DNA of 24,305 bases from a virus: positions 1 to 24,305 of IMG/VR virus record IMGVR_UViG_3300043466_003756. One strand, given 5' to 3'. The notes under the pieces are model-generated. The model made no database searches, was not told the origin of the DNA, and was given only the letters and a program-made list of their open reading frames with translations. A program made the translations under genes and the position numbers. This document shows positions 5,753 through 12,864 of this stretch, one piece after another. The first letter of the stretch is position 1. Each line of letters opens with the position of its first letter.

Positions 5753-6091
5753 ATGAAAAATTTAAAAGCATTTGATCAATTCATAAACGAAGATCAAGAC
5801 CTCGATAAAGGCGAAAAGGACCGTCTTAGAGATCTGGGTTTAACTAATTACTCTGCCCCGTTTAAAGAACGTTACACAACTTTAGTTGACGAATGGAGTT
5901 CTGATCCGGAAGTAAATGCTGCAATCGATACTCTAAAATCTAAGTTCCAAGAACTGTTCGAAAAGCACATAGACTCTGAGTCTGATGACGATTCTCAAGA
6001 ACTTGAACAGGTTAAAACCTGGATGTATGATTCTAGCGGAATTGACGATATTGGTTGGTTCGAGTACATTTTGCTCAATGACCTTTACTAA
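5753..6091 (+). CDS. Capsid-targeted small protein with RLRDLGL motif
   Basis: This encodes 112 residues from the ATG at 5753. An earlier in-frame ATG (5702) lies inside the previous gene and would mask the targeting peptide. MKNLKAFDQFINE ends in I-N-E (cleavage after E13), and RLRDLGL at 24-30 is the shared post-peptide motif. The remainder is acidic and helical, with DSESDDDSQELEQ near 82-94 and WFEYILLNDLY at the end. Function unknown. It lacks its own late box, lies 10 nt after the preceding stop, and is followed by a strong terminator. Confidence 0.75.
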   Translation: MKNLKAFDQFINEDQDLDKGEKDRLRDLGLTNYSAPFKERYTTLVDEWSSDPEVNAAIDTLKSKFQELFEKHIDSESDDDSQELEQVKTWMYDSSGIDDIGWFEYILLNDLY

Positions 6092-6115
6092 TAATCAATA
6101 GATCTTTTATAACCG

Positions 6116-6141
6116 ACCGGCCCATGTGGCCGGTTTTTTTG
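6116..6141 (+). terminator. Intrinsic terminator after the 5753 gene
   Basis: ACCGGCC (6116-6122), loop CATGT, GGCCGGT (6128-6134), then a run of T. The terminator ends directly at a TACATT promoter-like box. Confidence 0.9.
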
Positions 6142-6147
6142 TACATT
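6142..6147 (+). promoter_or_regulatory. TATAAT-like promoter (TACATT) for the 6154-6871 pair
   Basis: TTTTTTGTACATTAAT sits as TTTTTTTGTATAATAG does at 1006, again right after a terminator. The ATG is 6 nt downstream, consistent with a leaderless start. Confidence 0.45.
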
Positions 6148-6153
6148 AATCTC

Positions 6154-6261
6154 ATGAAGAATCTTAATAAATGGACTCTCTGGGATTGGGCTATCGTATT
6201 CATCTTTACTGCATGGATAGTTGGCATGACCTGCATCCTAGTCAATACTCCGCTAAACTAA
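6154..6261 (+). CDS. Small single-pass membrane protein (35 aa)
   Basis: The short ORF encodes MKNLNKWTLWDW followed by a hydrophobic segment of about 19 residues (AIVFIFTAWIVGMTCILV) and a short tail NTPLN. It fits exactly between a terminator/promoter pair and the next ATG 4 nt after its stop. This position and the clear membrane helix support it as real. Such tiny phage membrane proteins often modulate host envelope or defence functions, but nothing in the sequence says which. Confidence 0.6.
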   Translation: MKNLNKWTLWDWAIVFIFTAWIVGMTCILVNTPLN

Positions 6262-6265
6262 CACA

Positions 6266-6871
6266 ATGAAAATAACCGATGAGATAATAGTCAAATTCTT
6301 TGGGCAGGGTCGAGGATTTGTAATGGTCTCGATAAAGAGATGGGGTGGATTCGTTAGCCATGAAGACGATCTTGAGCATGCCCAGTTCTGCGCAATTCGT
6401 AGCGCAGTTTCAGCCAAGAATCGAGAACTTGAATTTGAGAATGAGGTTCACATGGTAAATTACTTGATGAAGACTTGCTATTGGGGATGGTGTGAGGCCG
6501 TAAAAAAGAGGTTGGAAACACCGGTCGTTTTGGAAAGTCAATTAATTCCGGATTGGGCAGATGACGACTATGTGCCGTCCGGTAGACTCGAAGAAAGTGT
6601 TGAGCCTAAAGAAATTGTGTTGAACCCGCACCGGCTGCACGAGGTCGCAAAGAGATTAGTCCTCCACAAATTAGGACCGACCTATGCTCGAATCTTTGAA
6701 TTGCATCATGTTAATGAACTAGCTCTCAAGGAAATCTCTAAAGAGATTGGATTATCAGTTTCGACAATTACGACCAGATTATCAACGATTAGAAGACTAC
6801 TTCATCGTCGATTCAAAAGTTTTGCAAATAGAGATTACAAAATAGGCCAAAACCAACTTCAAAATTTCTAA
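6266..6871 (+). CDS. Sigma-70-family (ECF-like) protein, candidate phage sigma factor
   Basis: This encodes 201 residues. A region-2-like helical segment (HEDDLEHAQFCAIRSAV through YLMKTCYWGWCEAVKKR, about 30-85) is followed by an acidic linker. A convincing region 4 helix-turn-helix lies at about 150-182 (LALKEISKEIGLSVSTITTR, then LSTIRRLLHRRF). The two-domain layout and length match small sigma factors of ECF type. In T4-like phages a divergent small sigma (gp55) directs late transcription from TATAAATA, so this or the 7825 product is a candidate for recognising the ATAAATAA boxes. Its own promoter is of the TATAAT type, fitting expression before the late stage. A terminator follows. Confidence 0.62.
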   Translation: MKITDEIIVKFFGQGRGFVMVSIKRWGGFVSHEDDLEHAQFCAIRSAVSAKNRELEFENEVHMVNYLMKTCYWGWCEAVKKRLETPVVLESQLIPDWADDDYVPSGRLEESVEPKEIVLNPHRLHEVAKRLVLHKLGPTYARIFELHHVNELALKEISKEIGLSVSTITTRLSTIRRLLHRRFKSFANRDYKIGQNQLQNF

Positions 6872-6893
6872 GTAGTTTGGGCTTACTTATTCT

Positions 6894-6923
6894 AAACGGG
6901 CTCCTCTTGGGCCCGTTTTTTAT
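6894..6923 (+). terminator. Intrinsic terminator after the 6266 gene
   Basis: AAACGGGC (6894-6901) pairs with GCCCGTTT (6911-6918), followed by T-rich sequence. Confidence 0.88.
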
Positions 6924-6940
6924 TTTATGGGATCCGGCAA

Positions 6941-6948
6941 ATAAATAA
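6941..6948 (+). promoter_or_regulatory. Late promoter box for the annexin/lysozyme gene
   Basis: CAAATAAATAAC lies 25 nt before the ATG. A second, weaker TAAATAAT follows at 6954-6961 and could be an alternative start region. Confidence 0.62.
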
Positions 6949-6973
6949 CTAGGTAAATAATTAGTAACTCTAA

Positions 6974-7798
6974 ATGAAGCATGTAAAACTATTTGAGAGC
7001 TGGATAAACGAGGCCTTAACTGCAGACCAAATCGCTGCACAAATTCAGACATCAACCGCTGGAATGGGTACAGACGAGGAGGCTTTGGCTGCCGCCATCA
7101 AATCAATTCCAGATGCATATTCATTAGTCAAGATCAATAAGGCCTTGAAGGCAGGTCACGAGGATCCACAGAAATCATGGGAGTATCCAAGCGTTGGAGA
7201 TGCAATCAACGGCGAGCTTGGAATTATGGATTCTGACTACAAGAATCAAATAATGACCCACATCAAGAACATTAGAGCAGAACAATACCTCAACTCATTT
7301 AAAGCACCACCTCCCCCAACCGATCCGGTTATTGCTTCGATCAAGAATCGAGTTATAAAACATGAAGGCTCAAAACCTTTTAAGTATCTGGATTCCAGAA
7401 AGATCCCAACGGTAGGAGTAGGTTTTAATCTTAATCGTGAAGATGCGACTGCTCAGTTAAAAAAGGTAGGAGCTAATCCGGAAAAGGTTAAGGCTGGTAA
7501 ATCCCCATTGACTCAAGAACAGATAACTGCTCTGCTCTTTACTGATCTTAAGCAGGCTAAAGTTAATGCACAGGAATTAGTCCCGAACATGCCAAACCTA
7601 CCAACTCAAGTCCAGGGAGTCTTAACTGAAATGGTTTTCAATTTAGGTAAAAGAGGTCTCTCGGAGTTTACTAATTTCCTAACCCATATCAAACAGAAAA
7701 ACTTTGATGCTGCCTCTGAAGAAATGCTGAGGTCAACTTGGGCAAAGCAGGTAGGAGATCGTGCCAAGACTCTAGCCGATATCATTAAAACGTCCTAA
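6974..7798 (+). CDS. Capsid-targeted annexin-like / T4-type lysozyme fusion
   Basis: This encodes 274 residues. MKHVKLFESWINEA contains both L-F-E (6-8) and I-N-E (11-13), so cleavage after E13 is likely. Residues about 15-106 look like an annexin repeat: GMGTDEEALAAAIKSI at 30-45 is close to the GxGTDE core, and ELGIMDSDYKNQIMTHI suits its later helices. After a Pro linker (PPPPT), residues about 118-274 form a GH24 lysozyme with the T4 triad spacing E131-D140-T146 (HEG, YLD, IPTVGVGFN). It would hydrolyse peptidoglycan. A packaged lysozyme could open the wall during DNA entry, while the annexin-like part may bind membrane or virion. The late promoter supports a structural role. Confidence 0.8.
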   Translation: MKHVKLFESWINEALTADQIAAQIQTSTAGMGTDEEALAAAIKSIPDAYSLVKINKALKAGHEDPQKSWEYPSVGDAINGELGIMDSDYKNQIMTHIKNIRAEQYLNSFKAPPPPTDPVIASIKNRVIKHEGSKPFKYLDSRKIPTVGVGFNLNREDATAQLKKVGANPEKVKAGKSPLTQEQITALLFTDLKQAKVNAQELVPNMPNLPTQVQGVLTEMVFNLGKRGLSEFTNFLTHIKQKNFDAASEEMLRSTWAKQVGDRAKTLADIIKTS

Positions 7799-7808
7799 CC
7801 TTTTTTAG

Positions 7809-7814
7809 TATAAT
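7809..7814 (+). promoter_or_regulatory. TATAAT promoter for the ECF sigma gene
   Basis: TTTAGTATAATAAG is 10 nt before the ATG. The 12-mer TCCTAACCTTTT upstream (7793-7804) recurs before the similar promoter at 9615. No -35 TTGACA is seen. Confidence 0.68.
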
Positions 7815-7824
7815 AAGTCTACCT

Positions 7825-8370
7825 ATGGACTTAAACTTACGCCACACCGACTCATTGGTCGATGCGGCCCGAACTGGAAATCGTCGAGCTCTCACAGATC
7901 TGTGGGATCAGTGGAAACCTCTTGCTTACCAAAACGCTGCTCGATACTTAAAGGATCAAGACGACCTTGATCAAGCAGTAGCTCAAGGGCTGACTAAAGC
8001 TTTCATGAATCTTGATAAGTGGAGCGGCACCGGCCCTTTTGCTGCATGGTTGGCAAGGATCGTGCGTAATGAAACGGTTAATTGGATCAGACAGTTCAAA
8101 ACGAAAACTAAAGCATTCTCGGATATTGAAGGCATTGACATTGAAACCCAAGACGTTCATGCGGATCGACCGGCTTTGAACCTGATTAGGGAAATCGTAA
8201 ATCAACTTCCAACTCGACAGCAATTGGCATTTAAACTTGTTGTCTATGAGGACCTATCGTACGAGCAGGCAGCAGTTCACATGGGTACAACGGCAGGTGC
8301 AGTTAAATCAAACGTGCATGATGCCAAGACCAAATTAAGAAAACAGTTATCCAGGACTGGACTTCGATAA
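7825..8370 (+). CDS. ECF-type RNA polymerase sigma factor
   Basis: This encodes 181 residues. Sigma region 2 spans about 8-92, with DQDDLDQAVAQGLTKAF and the core-binding/promoter-melting stretch FAAWLARIVRNETVNWIR. Region 4 spans about 124-178, with LPTRQQLAFKLVVYEDLSYE followed by QAAVHMGTTAGAVKSNVHDA. This order and length are typical of ECF sigma factors. It would redirect host RNA polymerase to a phage promoter set, TATAAT-like or ATAAATAA. Its TATAAT-type promoter and short leader place it with the early or middle genes, although it lies between two late genes. Confidence 0.85.
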   Translation: MDLNLRHTDSLVDAARTGNRRALTDLWDQWKPLAYQNAARYLKDQDDLDQAVAQGLTKAFMNLDKWSGTGPFAAWLARIVRNETVNWIRQFKTKTKAFSDIEGIDIETQDVHADRPALNLIREIVNQLPTRQQLAFKLVVYEDLSYEQAAVHMGTTAGAVKSNVHDAKTKLRKQLSRTGLR

Positions 8371-8391
8371 TTCTTGAAGAATTCTACTAGA

Positions 8392-8399
8392 ATAAATAA
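8392..8399 (+). promoter_or_regulatory. Late promoter box for the 8423 gene
   Basis: ATAAATAA is 23 nt before the ATG. A palindrome AATTCTTGAAGAATT lies just upstream, after the sigma stop codon. Confidence 0.65.
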
Positions 8400-8422
8400 A
8401 CCTGAAATAAATTACGTAATAG

Positions 8423-9589
8423 ATGCCAAAGTACATAAAATTATTTGAAGAAAAAACGACTGACATATTAATGGCCGAGTTAGAAGATCTTGAGAGATTA
8501 AGGGAAATAGGGCTAGTCGATGATCAAGAATATGCTGAGCAGACGTCGAGTATTCGCCGTCAGCTTAACATACAGGCCAAAAGCATATTAAATACCAAAT
8601 CACAACATAAAGTTTATTCAAACGAATGGTTTGAAGATCTTAGAACGAAACCTGAATTCAGATGGCTGATCGATGTGTTTGATTCTCCGGAATATGCAGC
8701 CCTAGTTGAGAAAGGTGTTGTTCTATCATCATCATTCACTCAACTGCTCAATCGTACTCTAGTCTTTTCAAAGAGTTTTGATCGAAATCCAAAAGCTGAC
8801 TTTGCATTAGGCTTCTTCGCATCAACCAATGTAGTAAGGCGAATCGTTCCTAAAACTGGATACAGAGATTTGGACATGGTCATGAAGAGATTTGAAAGAC
8901 TTAGCGAAACTCAATTTTTTAAGACCGCTATGCGATGGGCATCAGATAATGTAGATTTTTCAGACCGATCGTTTCCGACTAAGAGAGCTTCAGCTTCAGC
9001 TAAAAGGGCAATCGATGATCAAACTATTTTGATGAACTTGATTACTAAACTTGTTCAAGAGGACATGACTAAAATTAGTGCAAGCGAGTCTCAAAAAACA
9101 ATTGAATCTCTTTACCATACGATGGGAGGCCTGAATGATGCAGCTCTTCGTAAAAATTCAATTAAGAATCTAACAAATTATTTCGAAAATGGTTCATGTA
9201 AGATAGTGTTTACCGGTAACCAAACTTACACGCAAGACATGATAACTGTTCTATCTAAGCCTGGAATATCAATTTCGCACGATAGATCAGGTCAATATCA
9301 ATTTGGAGGTCAAATTACAAACCTTGATAACTTTAACTTTCTACCTGTGAGCGATCCAAAAGTGAGATCTATTTCAATCTCACCAGATAAAAATCAGTCT
9401 CGTGAGATTGGTTTTGAGAGCTTGGAAGTGGTGCTTGATAAATTATCTAGTGTAGGAATAATGTTGGCTAGTTACGTTTCAGTCTACGGTGGAGGCAGGG
9501 CAATTTTTGCTGACGAAAACGAGAGAATTAAGAGAATTTCCAATCGACATGGAATCGATTACTTAAATGCTGACACAAGAGTTACTTAA
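8423..9589 (+). CDS. Large capsid-targeted protein, function unknown
   Basis: This encodes 388 residues. MPKYIKLFEEK carries L-F-E at 7-9. RLREIGLVDDQEYAEQ (25-40) is the clearest copy of the shared post-peptide motif and resembles a SHOCT-type helical hairpin. The remainder has a helical middle and a beta-rich C-terminal third, including CKIVFTGNQTYTQDMITVLS and VSVYGGGRAIFADENE. I recognise no catalytic site. It is the largest unknown cargo candidate in the window. Late expression is predicted from its box; no terminator separates it from the sigma gene upstream. Confidence 0.72.
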   Translation: MPKYIKLFEEKTTDILMAELEDLERLREIGLVDDQEYAEQTSSIRRQLNIQAKSILNTKSQHKVYSNEWFEDLRTKPEFRWLIDVFDSPEYAALVEKGVVLSSSFTQLLNRTLVFSKSFDRNPKADFALGFFASTNVVRRIVPKTGYRDLDMVMKRFERLSETQFFKTAMRWASDNVDFSDRSFPTKRASASAKRAIDDQTILMNLITKLVQEDMTKISASESQKTIESLYHTMGGLNDAALRKNSIKNLTNYFENGSCKIVFTGNQTYTQDMITVLSKPGISISHDRSGQYQFGGQITNLDNFNFLPVSDPKVRSISISPDKNQSREIGFESLEVVLDKLSSVGIMLASYVSVYGGGRAIFADENERIKRISNRHGIDYLNADTRVT

Positions 9590-9614
9590 TCCTAACCTTT
9601 TACTCTCAATTTAG

Positions 9615-9620
9615 TATAAT
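9615..9620 (+). promoter_or_regulatory. TATAAT promoter for the AEP-like gene
   Basis: TTTAGTATAATAAG, identical over 14 nt to the promoter at 7805-7818, ends 8 nt before the ATG, implying little or no leader. TCCTAACCTTTT (9590-9601) lies upstream. Confidence 0.7.
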
Positions 9621-9628
9621 AAGCCAGT

Positions 9629-10231
9629 ATGGTCAACAATACTGAGCAGATCAGATCGATGTTACGATTCGATTCTGAAGATACTTTCTACTTTTTACAG
9701 GTCTTTAAGAGACGTAAGGATAATCCTGATATGGCCAAGGACATGATTGTTCTTGCGAACTACTGTGTCAAATCATTAGGCCATTTTGACAAGCTTGTGC
9801 CTGATATAATTAAACAGTGTCAAGACAATAATGCCAGAGCTTATATTAGACTCAATCGTAGAAGTTATAAAAAGGCCGCTTTAAAAGCCATGAGATTAAC
9901 TGCTGAATACATTGAGGCTGGCCAATATAGATCAGTTCGAAAAGCATTTGACTGCGCAGCGGGACAGTATCACGCCGATCCTGACAAGACCTGGATAATC
10001 GATATTGATTACAAGGATCTTGAAGGGGACCATGATCAAGCGATCAATGCAATAATCAGCTCAGTTCAAAATCTAATCTCTGAAACTGATAGAGACGATA
10101 CAGTTTGGACGATCAACAGCAAGAACGGAATTCACCTGATCTGTCGACCTTTCAATCTTCAAAAATTTAAAATCTCGTACCCAAAAATAGACGTTCACAA
10201 AGATAATCCAACAATTCTATATGCAAACTAA
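9629..10231 (+). CDS. AEP (archaeo-eukaryotic primase)-like protein
   Basis: This encodes 200 residues. The C-terminal half shows three motifs in the order expected for the AEP primase/polymerase core: WIIDIDYKD (D125, D127) as metal-binding motif I, TINSKNGIHLICRPFN (S164, H169) as the S-x-H motif II, and YPKIDVHKDNPTILY (D188, D192) as motif III. The N-terminal half is helical and Lys/Arg-rich. The family could synthesise primers or be a repurposed nucleotidyl-binding fold. There is no helicase or zinc-finger domain, so it is smaller than typical prim-pol proteins. It overlaps the next gene by 11 nt. Confidence 0.5.
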   Translation: MVNNTEQIRSMLRFDSEDTFYFLQVFKRRKDNPDMAKDMIVLANYCVKSLGHFDKLVPDIIKQCQDNNARAYIRLNRRSYKKAALKAMRLTAEYIEAGQYRSVRKAFDCAAGQYHADPDKTWIIDIDYKDLEGDHDQAINAIISSVQNLISETDRDDTVWTINSKNGIHLICRPFNLQKFKISYPKIDVHKDNPTILYAN

Positions 10232-10427
10232 TTTATTACACGACCTAGCAACATACTTGATAGTGGGCCTCATTTGGGGAGCCATCATTGAATACATTGA
10301 ATCTAAGCAGACAAATCGACAGATCCCTAAAACTCTAATAGCTCGAGTAGTTGTCATCCTAACCTGGCCGATAACCGTGTTCGTAATGCTATTGGGAATG
10401 ATCCGAAATTTATTAACTGGAAAATAA
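10221..10427 (+). CDS. Small membrane protein (two predicted helices)
   Basis: This encodes 68 residues. Hydrophobic segments at about 9-25 (ATYLIVGLIWGAIIEYI) and 42-63 (ARVVVILTWPITVFVMLLGM) flank a short basic loop, predicting a two-pass inner-membrane protein. Its start overlaps the end of the AEP-like gene by 11 nt, indicating coupled translation. The overall shape would suit a holin-like or regulatory membrane protein, but no family signature is seen and it is not beside the lysis genes. Confidence 0.65.
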   Translation: MQTNLLHDLATYLIVGLIWGAIIEYIESKQTNRQIPKTLIARVVVILTWPITVFVMLLGMIRNLLTGK

Positions 10428-10432
10428 GAAAT

Positions 10433-10642
10433 ATGTCAAAAACAATAATCGTACACGAAAGATTTAGAACCAATGAACTAAGTCTTCGTCCTGGTGGTTA
10501 CTCGGTGACCGTCGTTTATTCAAATGGAACTCAAAGAGTTTACAATAACGTAAAGAATCCAAAGACCTACATTAATTCTATTGCAAAGGACGAGACAATC
10601 GTTAAGACTCTAGTGGATGGTGAAGTTTACTGGACAAGATAA
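10433..10642 (+). CDS. Small protein of unknown function
   Basis: This encodes 69 residues. It appears as a small beta-rich fold: TIIVHERF, YSVTVVYSNGTQRVYNNV, then a helix and VDGEVYWTR. The PGGYSVTVVYSNG stretch suggests a beta hairpin. No targeting or signal peptide is present. It follows the preceding gene by 5 nt, and its TAA stop lies within the next late box. Confidence 0.6.
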   Translation: MSKTIIVHERFRTNELSLRPGGYSVTVVYSNGTQRVYNNVKNPKTYINSIAKDETIVKTLVDGEVYWTR

Positions 10643-10646
10643 ATAA
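10639..10646 (+). promoter_or_regulatory. Late promoter box overlapping a stop codon (10652 gene)
   Basis: GATAAATAAT contains the upstream TAA stop (10640-10642) and ends 5 nt before the ATG at 10652, so the late mRNA should be close to leaderless. Confidence 0.7.
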
Positions 10647-10651
10647 TTCAA

Positions 10652-12034
10652 ATGCATGTATTCGATTTATGGTCCTATTCTGGACCTGATTTAACCGTAA
10701 ATATTGACGAGACCACCTTTCAAGGAGGATTTAAAATGGGAGACTTAATTTCCGTTTTGAATGTTGTTTGTGATATTAGAAGAAAGAACTCTAACTGCAT
10801 AATCAAATTTCATTTAGCTGAATCTTCAATTCAAAAGAGAGATTATGTTAGACTTTTTTTAGAGTTCGTAATGTCTAGAACTGATTATTTTGATGAATCG
10901 CCTGGTGAGATAAGTCTTGTACCTTATGGGAATTTGTGGGACTATCGAAAACGAGAGGGCGAATGGATAAAGATTTCGAACCCAGAAAATACTGAAAGAA
11001 AGTTGTGTCTATTTCCATTAGTTGATGCAGAGTATGATCCTCAACGAAATTGGCCACAGTCTGTTCTTCAAGGAATAATCGATGAATACTCTACGAGCGA
11101 ATACTCCGACTACTCTAGAATACTGTGTATTAAGAAACTGCCAGATAACATAGACCCAAAGGAGTTTACGATAAGTACTGATTTTACTGAGAACTTGGAA
11201 CACATTTTAACTTGCGAATACTACATCGGTGGCGCAACCGGGCTATCTTTACTTGCAAGTGTACTCGACAATCCAACTCGAAAGCTTGTGTATTACTATA
11301 ATGATGGAATGCATGGATCTTGGCCAAGCGTATTCACCGCGCCATTTTACATTAACTCAGATAATAGTGAGATGAGATTCTATAATTTTGACAAAGAACT
11401 TATGTTACCTAATTACAATAAAAATTCAGATGGCCTAATTTATCAAATTGAAAAAAACATCATTACGTACGATGAAGAGTACGTGAATACTCGATACAAC
11501 ACGTATGGAATTTTAAATGATTTGATGAGCAACTTGAGATTAGGATATGTGATCGGTTCAATCGGAAAGATTCCCGACTCTATAATGGACATAGGTTACG
11601 GAAACGGATCCTTTTTATCGACTTGTTCAAGCATTGTTAATTCGTGCTATGGATATGATGTAACCGGCTATCCTATTCCAGAAAATGCAATCTTTATTGA
11701 AGATTGGGTTTCGCATAAGGTTGAAGTCTTGACCCTGTTTGACGTCCTTGAACACATGGAAGATCCATATATTTTAAAAAATTGTCAAGCAGAATACATT
11801 GTAGTCTCTCTACCTTGGTGCCACTATCATTCGAGTGAATGGTTCGATAAATGGAAACACCGTCGACCTAACGAGCATCTTTGGTTTTTTGATGAAGCAA
11901 GCATTTTTAAATTCGCAAACTCGATTGGTTATGAAGTGATTAATTTTTGTAATCTCGAAGATTCAATACGCGTCCCGATCGATAGCGATACTAATATTCT
12001 AACATTCACTTTAAAAAGAAAACTCCATGACTAA
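10652..12034 (+). CDS. Glycosyltransferase-like / SAM methyltransferase fusion
   Basis: This encodes 460 residues. The C-terminal part (about 300-450) is a class I SAM-dependent methyltransferase: MDIGYGNGSF is the SAM loop with D313, followed by CYGYDVTGY and VLTLFDVLEHMEDP (DVLEH from 364), as in small-molecule or sugar methyltransferases. The N-terminal part resembles a GT-B glycosyltransferase of the heptosyltransferase type: CEYYIGGATGLSLLASVLDNPTRK looks like the donor-binding Gly-rich segment, but this is less certain. It overlaps the following GT2 gene by 8 nt, so the two probably act together on a glycan of virion or host surface. The late box puts it with the structural set. Confidence 0.6.
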   Translation: MHVFDLWSYSGPDLTVNIDETTFQGGFKMGDLISVLNVVCDIRRKNSNCIIKFHLAESSIQKRDYVRLFLEFVMSRTDYFDESPGEISLVPYGNLWDYRKREGEWIKISNPENTERKLCLFPLVDAEYDPQRNWPQSVLQGIIDEYSTSEYSDYSRILCIKKLPDNIDPKEFTISTDFTENLEHILTCEYYIGGATGLSLLASVLDNPTRKLVYYYNDGMHGSWPSVFTAPFYINSDNSEMRFYNFDKELMLPNYNKNSDGLIYQIEKNIITYDEEYVNTRYNTYGILNDLMSNLRLGYVIGSIGKIPDSIMDIGYGNGSFLSTCSSIVNSCYGYDVTGYPIPENAIFIEDWVSHKVEVLTLFDVLEHMEDPYILKNCQAEYIVVSLPWCHYHSSEWFDKWKHRRPNEHLWFFDEASIFKFANSIGYEVINFCNLEDSIRVPIDSDTNILTFTLKRKLHD

Positions 12035-12851
12035 TAAAGTAAGTTTTATTTGCACCACTTATCGCAGATACAGATGTGTTGAAAGAATTATAGAGCAATT
12101 TATTCAACAAGATTATCCACACAAAGAATTAATTATCTTCAACACGGATGTTAATAATCCAATGAGCCTTGATCCTGACCTTGCTGATTTAAACATAGTT
12201 CTTATCAATAATGATACTGACTACGTAACTGGCAAATCTTATACGAATAGAGGTGCGATATGTAGAGATGCAGTAACTCATGCAACTGGCGAGTACTTCA
12301 TGCTTGCTGACGATGACGATGCCTATTTACCATGGCATATTCGCCAAGCAGTGGATGGAATCTCTGCGAACGGTAAGGATGCTTGGAAACCTGAAAGAAG
12401 CATCTTTGCAACTCCACATAAGGTTGAACTTACTCGAAATACTCTGGAAGCATCAGTGATTGTAAAGATGAATCGAATCCGAGAAATTGGATTTAGGGAT
12501 GATATGACCGGTTACGAAGGTTTGAGCTGGTATACCAAGCTTAGGGATGAAAAGAATCTGGACGAACACTTTACACATTACGTTCCATCGTACTGTTTTA
12601 ACTGGTCGGATCCTTCGGACATGGCAGGTCACAAGCAGTCAGGCGATATTAATAATCCATCTAACTTTGACAATCACAAGATCGCATCTACTGACGTTTC
12701 AGCAAAACCATTGAATCGCTGCGGCCAGTCCGTAATCGAGCCTTTTTATAACAGGTTCTACGAATTTTTATCTAACACTAAAAACAATTACGATCCGGAA
12801 CTATGGGCAAAATACGTAAGCCCTTACGTCCTGGAGAGGTTGGATGCTTAG
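12027..12851 (+). CDS. Family 2-like glycosyltransferase
   Basis: This encodes 274 residues. The GT-A start KVSFICTTYRRYRCVERIIE is followed by KELIIFNTDVN and the nucleotide-sugar/metal motif LADDDDAY (D95-D98), then helices and a short C-terminal domain. This matches GT2-type enzymes that transfer a sugar from a nucleotide-sugar donor. The gene is translationally coupled to the GT/methyltransferase gene upstream by overlap. Likely targets are phage DNA-independent glycans such as tail or capsid glycoproteins, or host envelope polysaccharide; the sequence does not decide. The stop TAG directly precedes a late box. Confidence 0.78.
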   Translation: MTNKVSFICTTYRRYRCVERIIEQFIQQDYPHKELIIFNTDVNNPMSLDPDLADLNIVLINNDTDYVTGKSYTNRGAICRDAVTHATGEYFMLADDDDAYLPWHIRQAVDGISANGKDAWKPERSIFATPHKVELTRNTLEASVIVKMNRIREIGFRDDMTGYEGLSWYTKLRDEKNLDEHFTHYVPSYCFNWSDPSDMAGHKQSGDINNPSNFDNHKIASTDVSAKPLNRCGQSVIEPFYNRFYEFLSNTKNNYDPELWAKYVSPYVLERLDA

Positions 12852-12859
12852 ATAAATAA
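12852..12859 (+). promoter_or_regulatory. Late promoter box, nearly leaderless (12865 gene)
   Basis: ATAAATAA directly follows the TAG of the GT2 gene and ends 5 nt before the ATG. Confidence 0.7.
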
Positions 12860-12864
12860 TTCTG

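Noticed and set aside
109-6091. CRISPR-like or satellite repeats suggested by recurrent leader sequences
   Set aside because: The repeats are promoter/leader/targeting segments at irregular spacing with coding sequence between, not spacer arrays.
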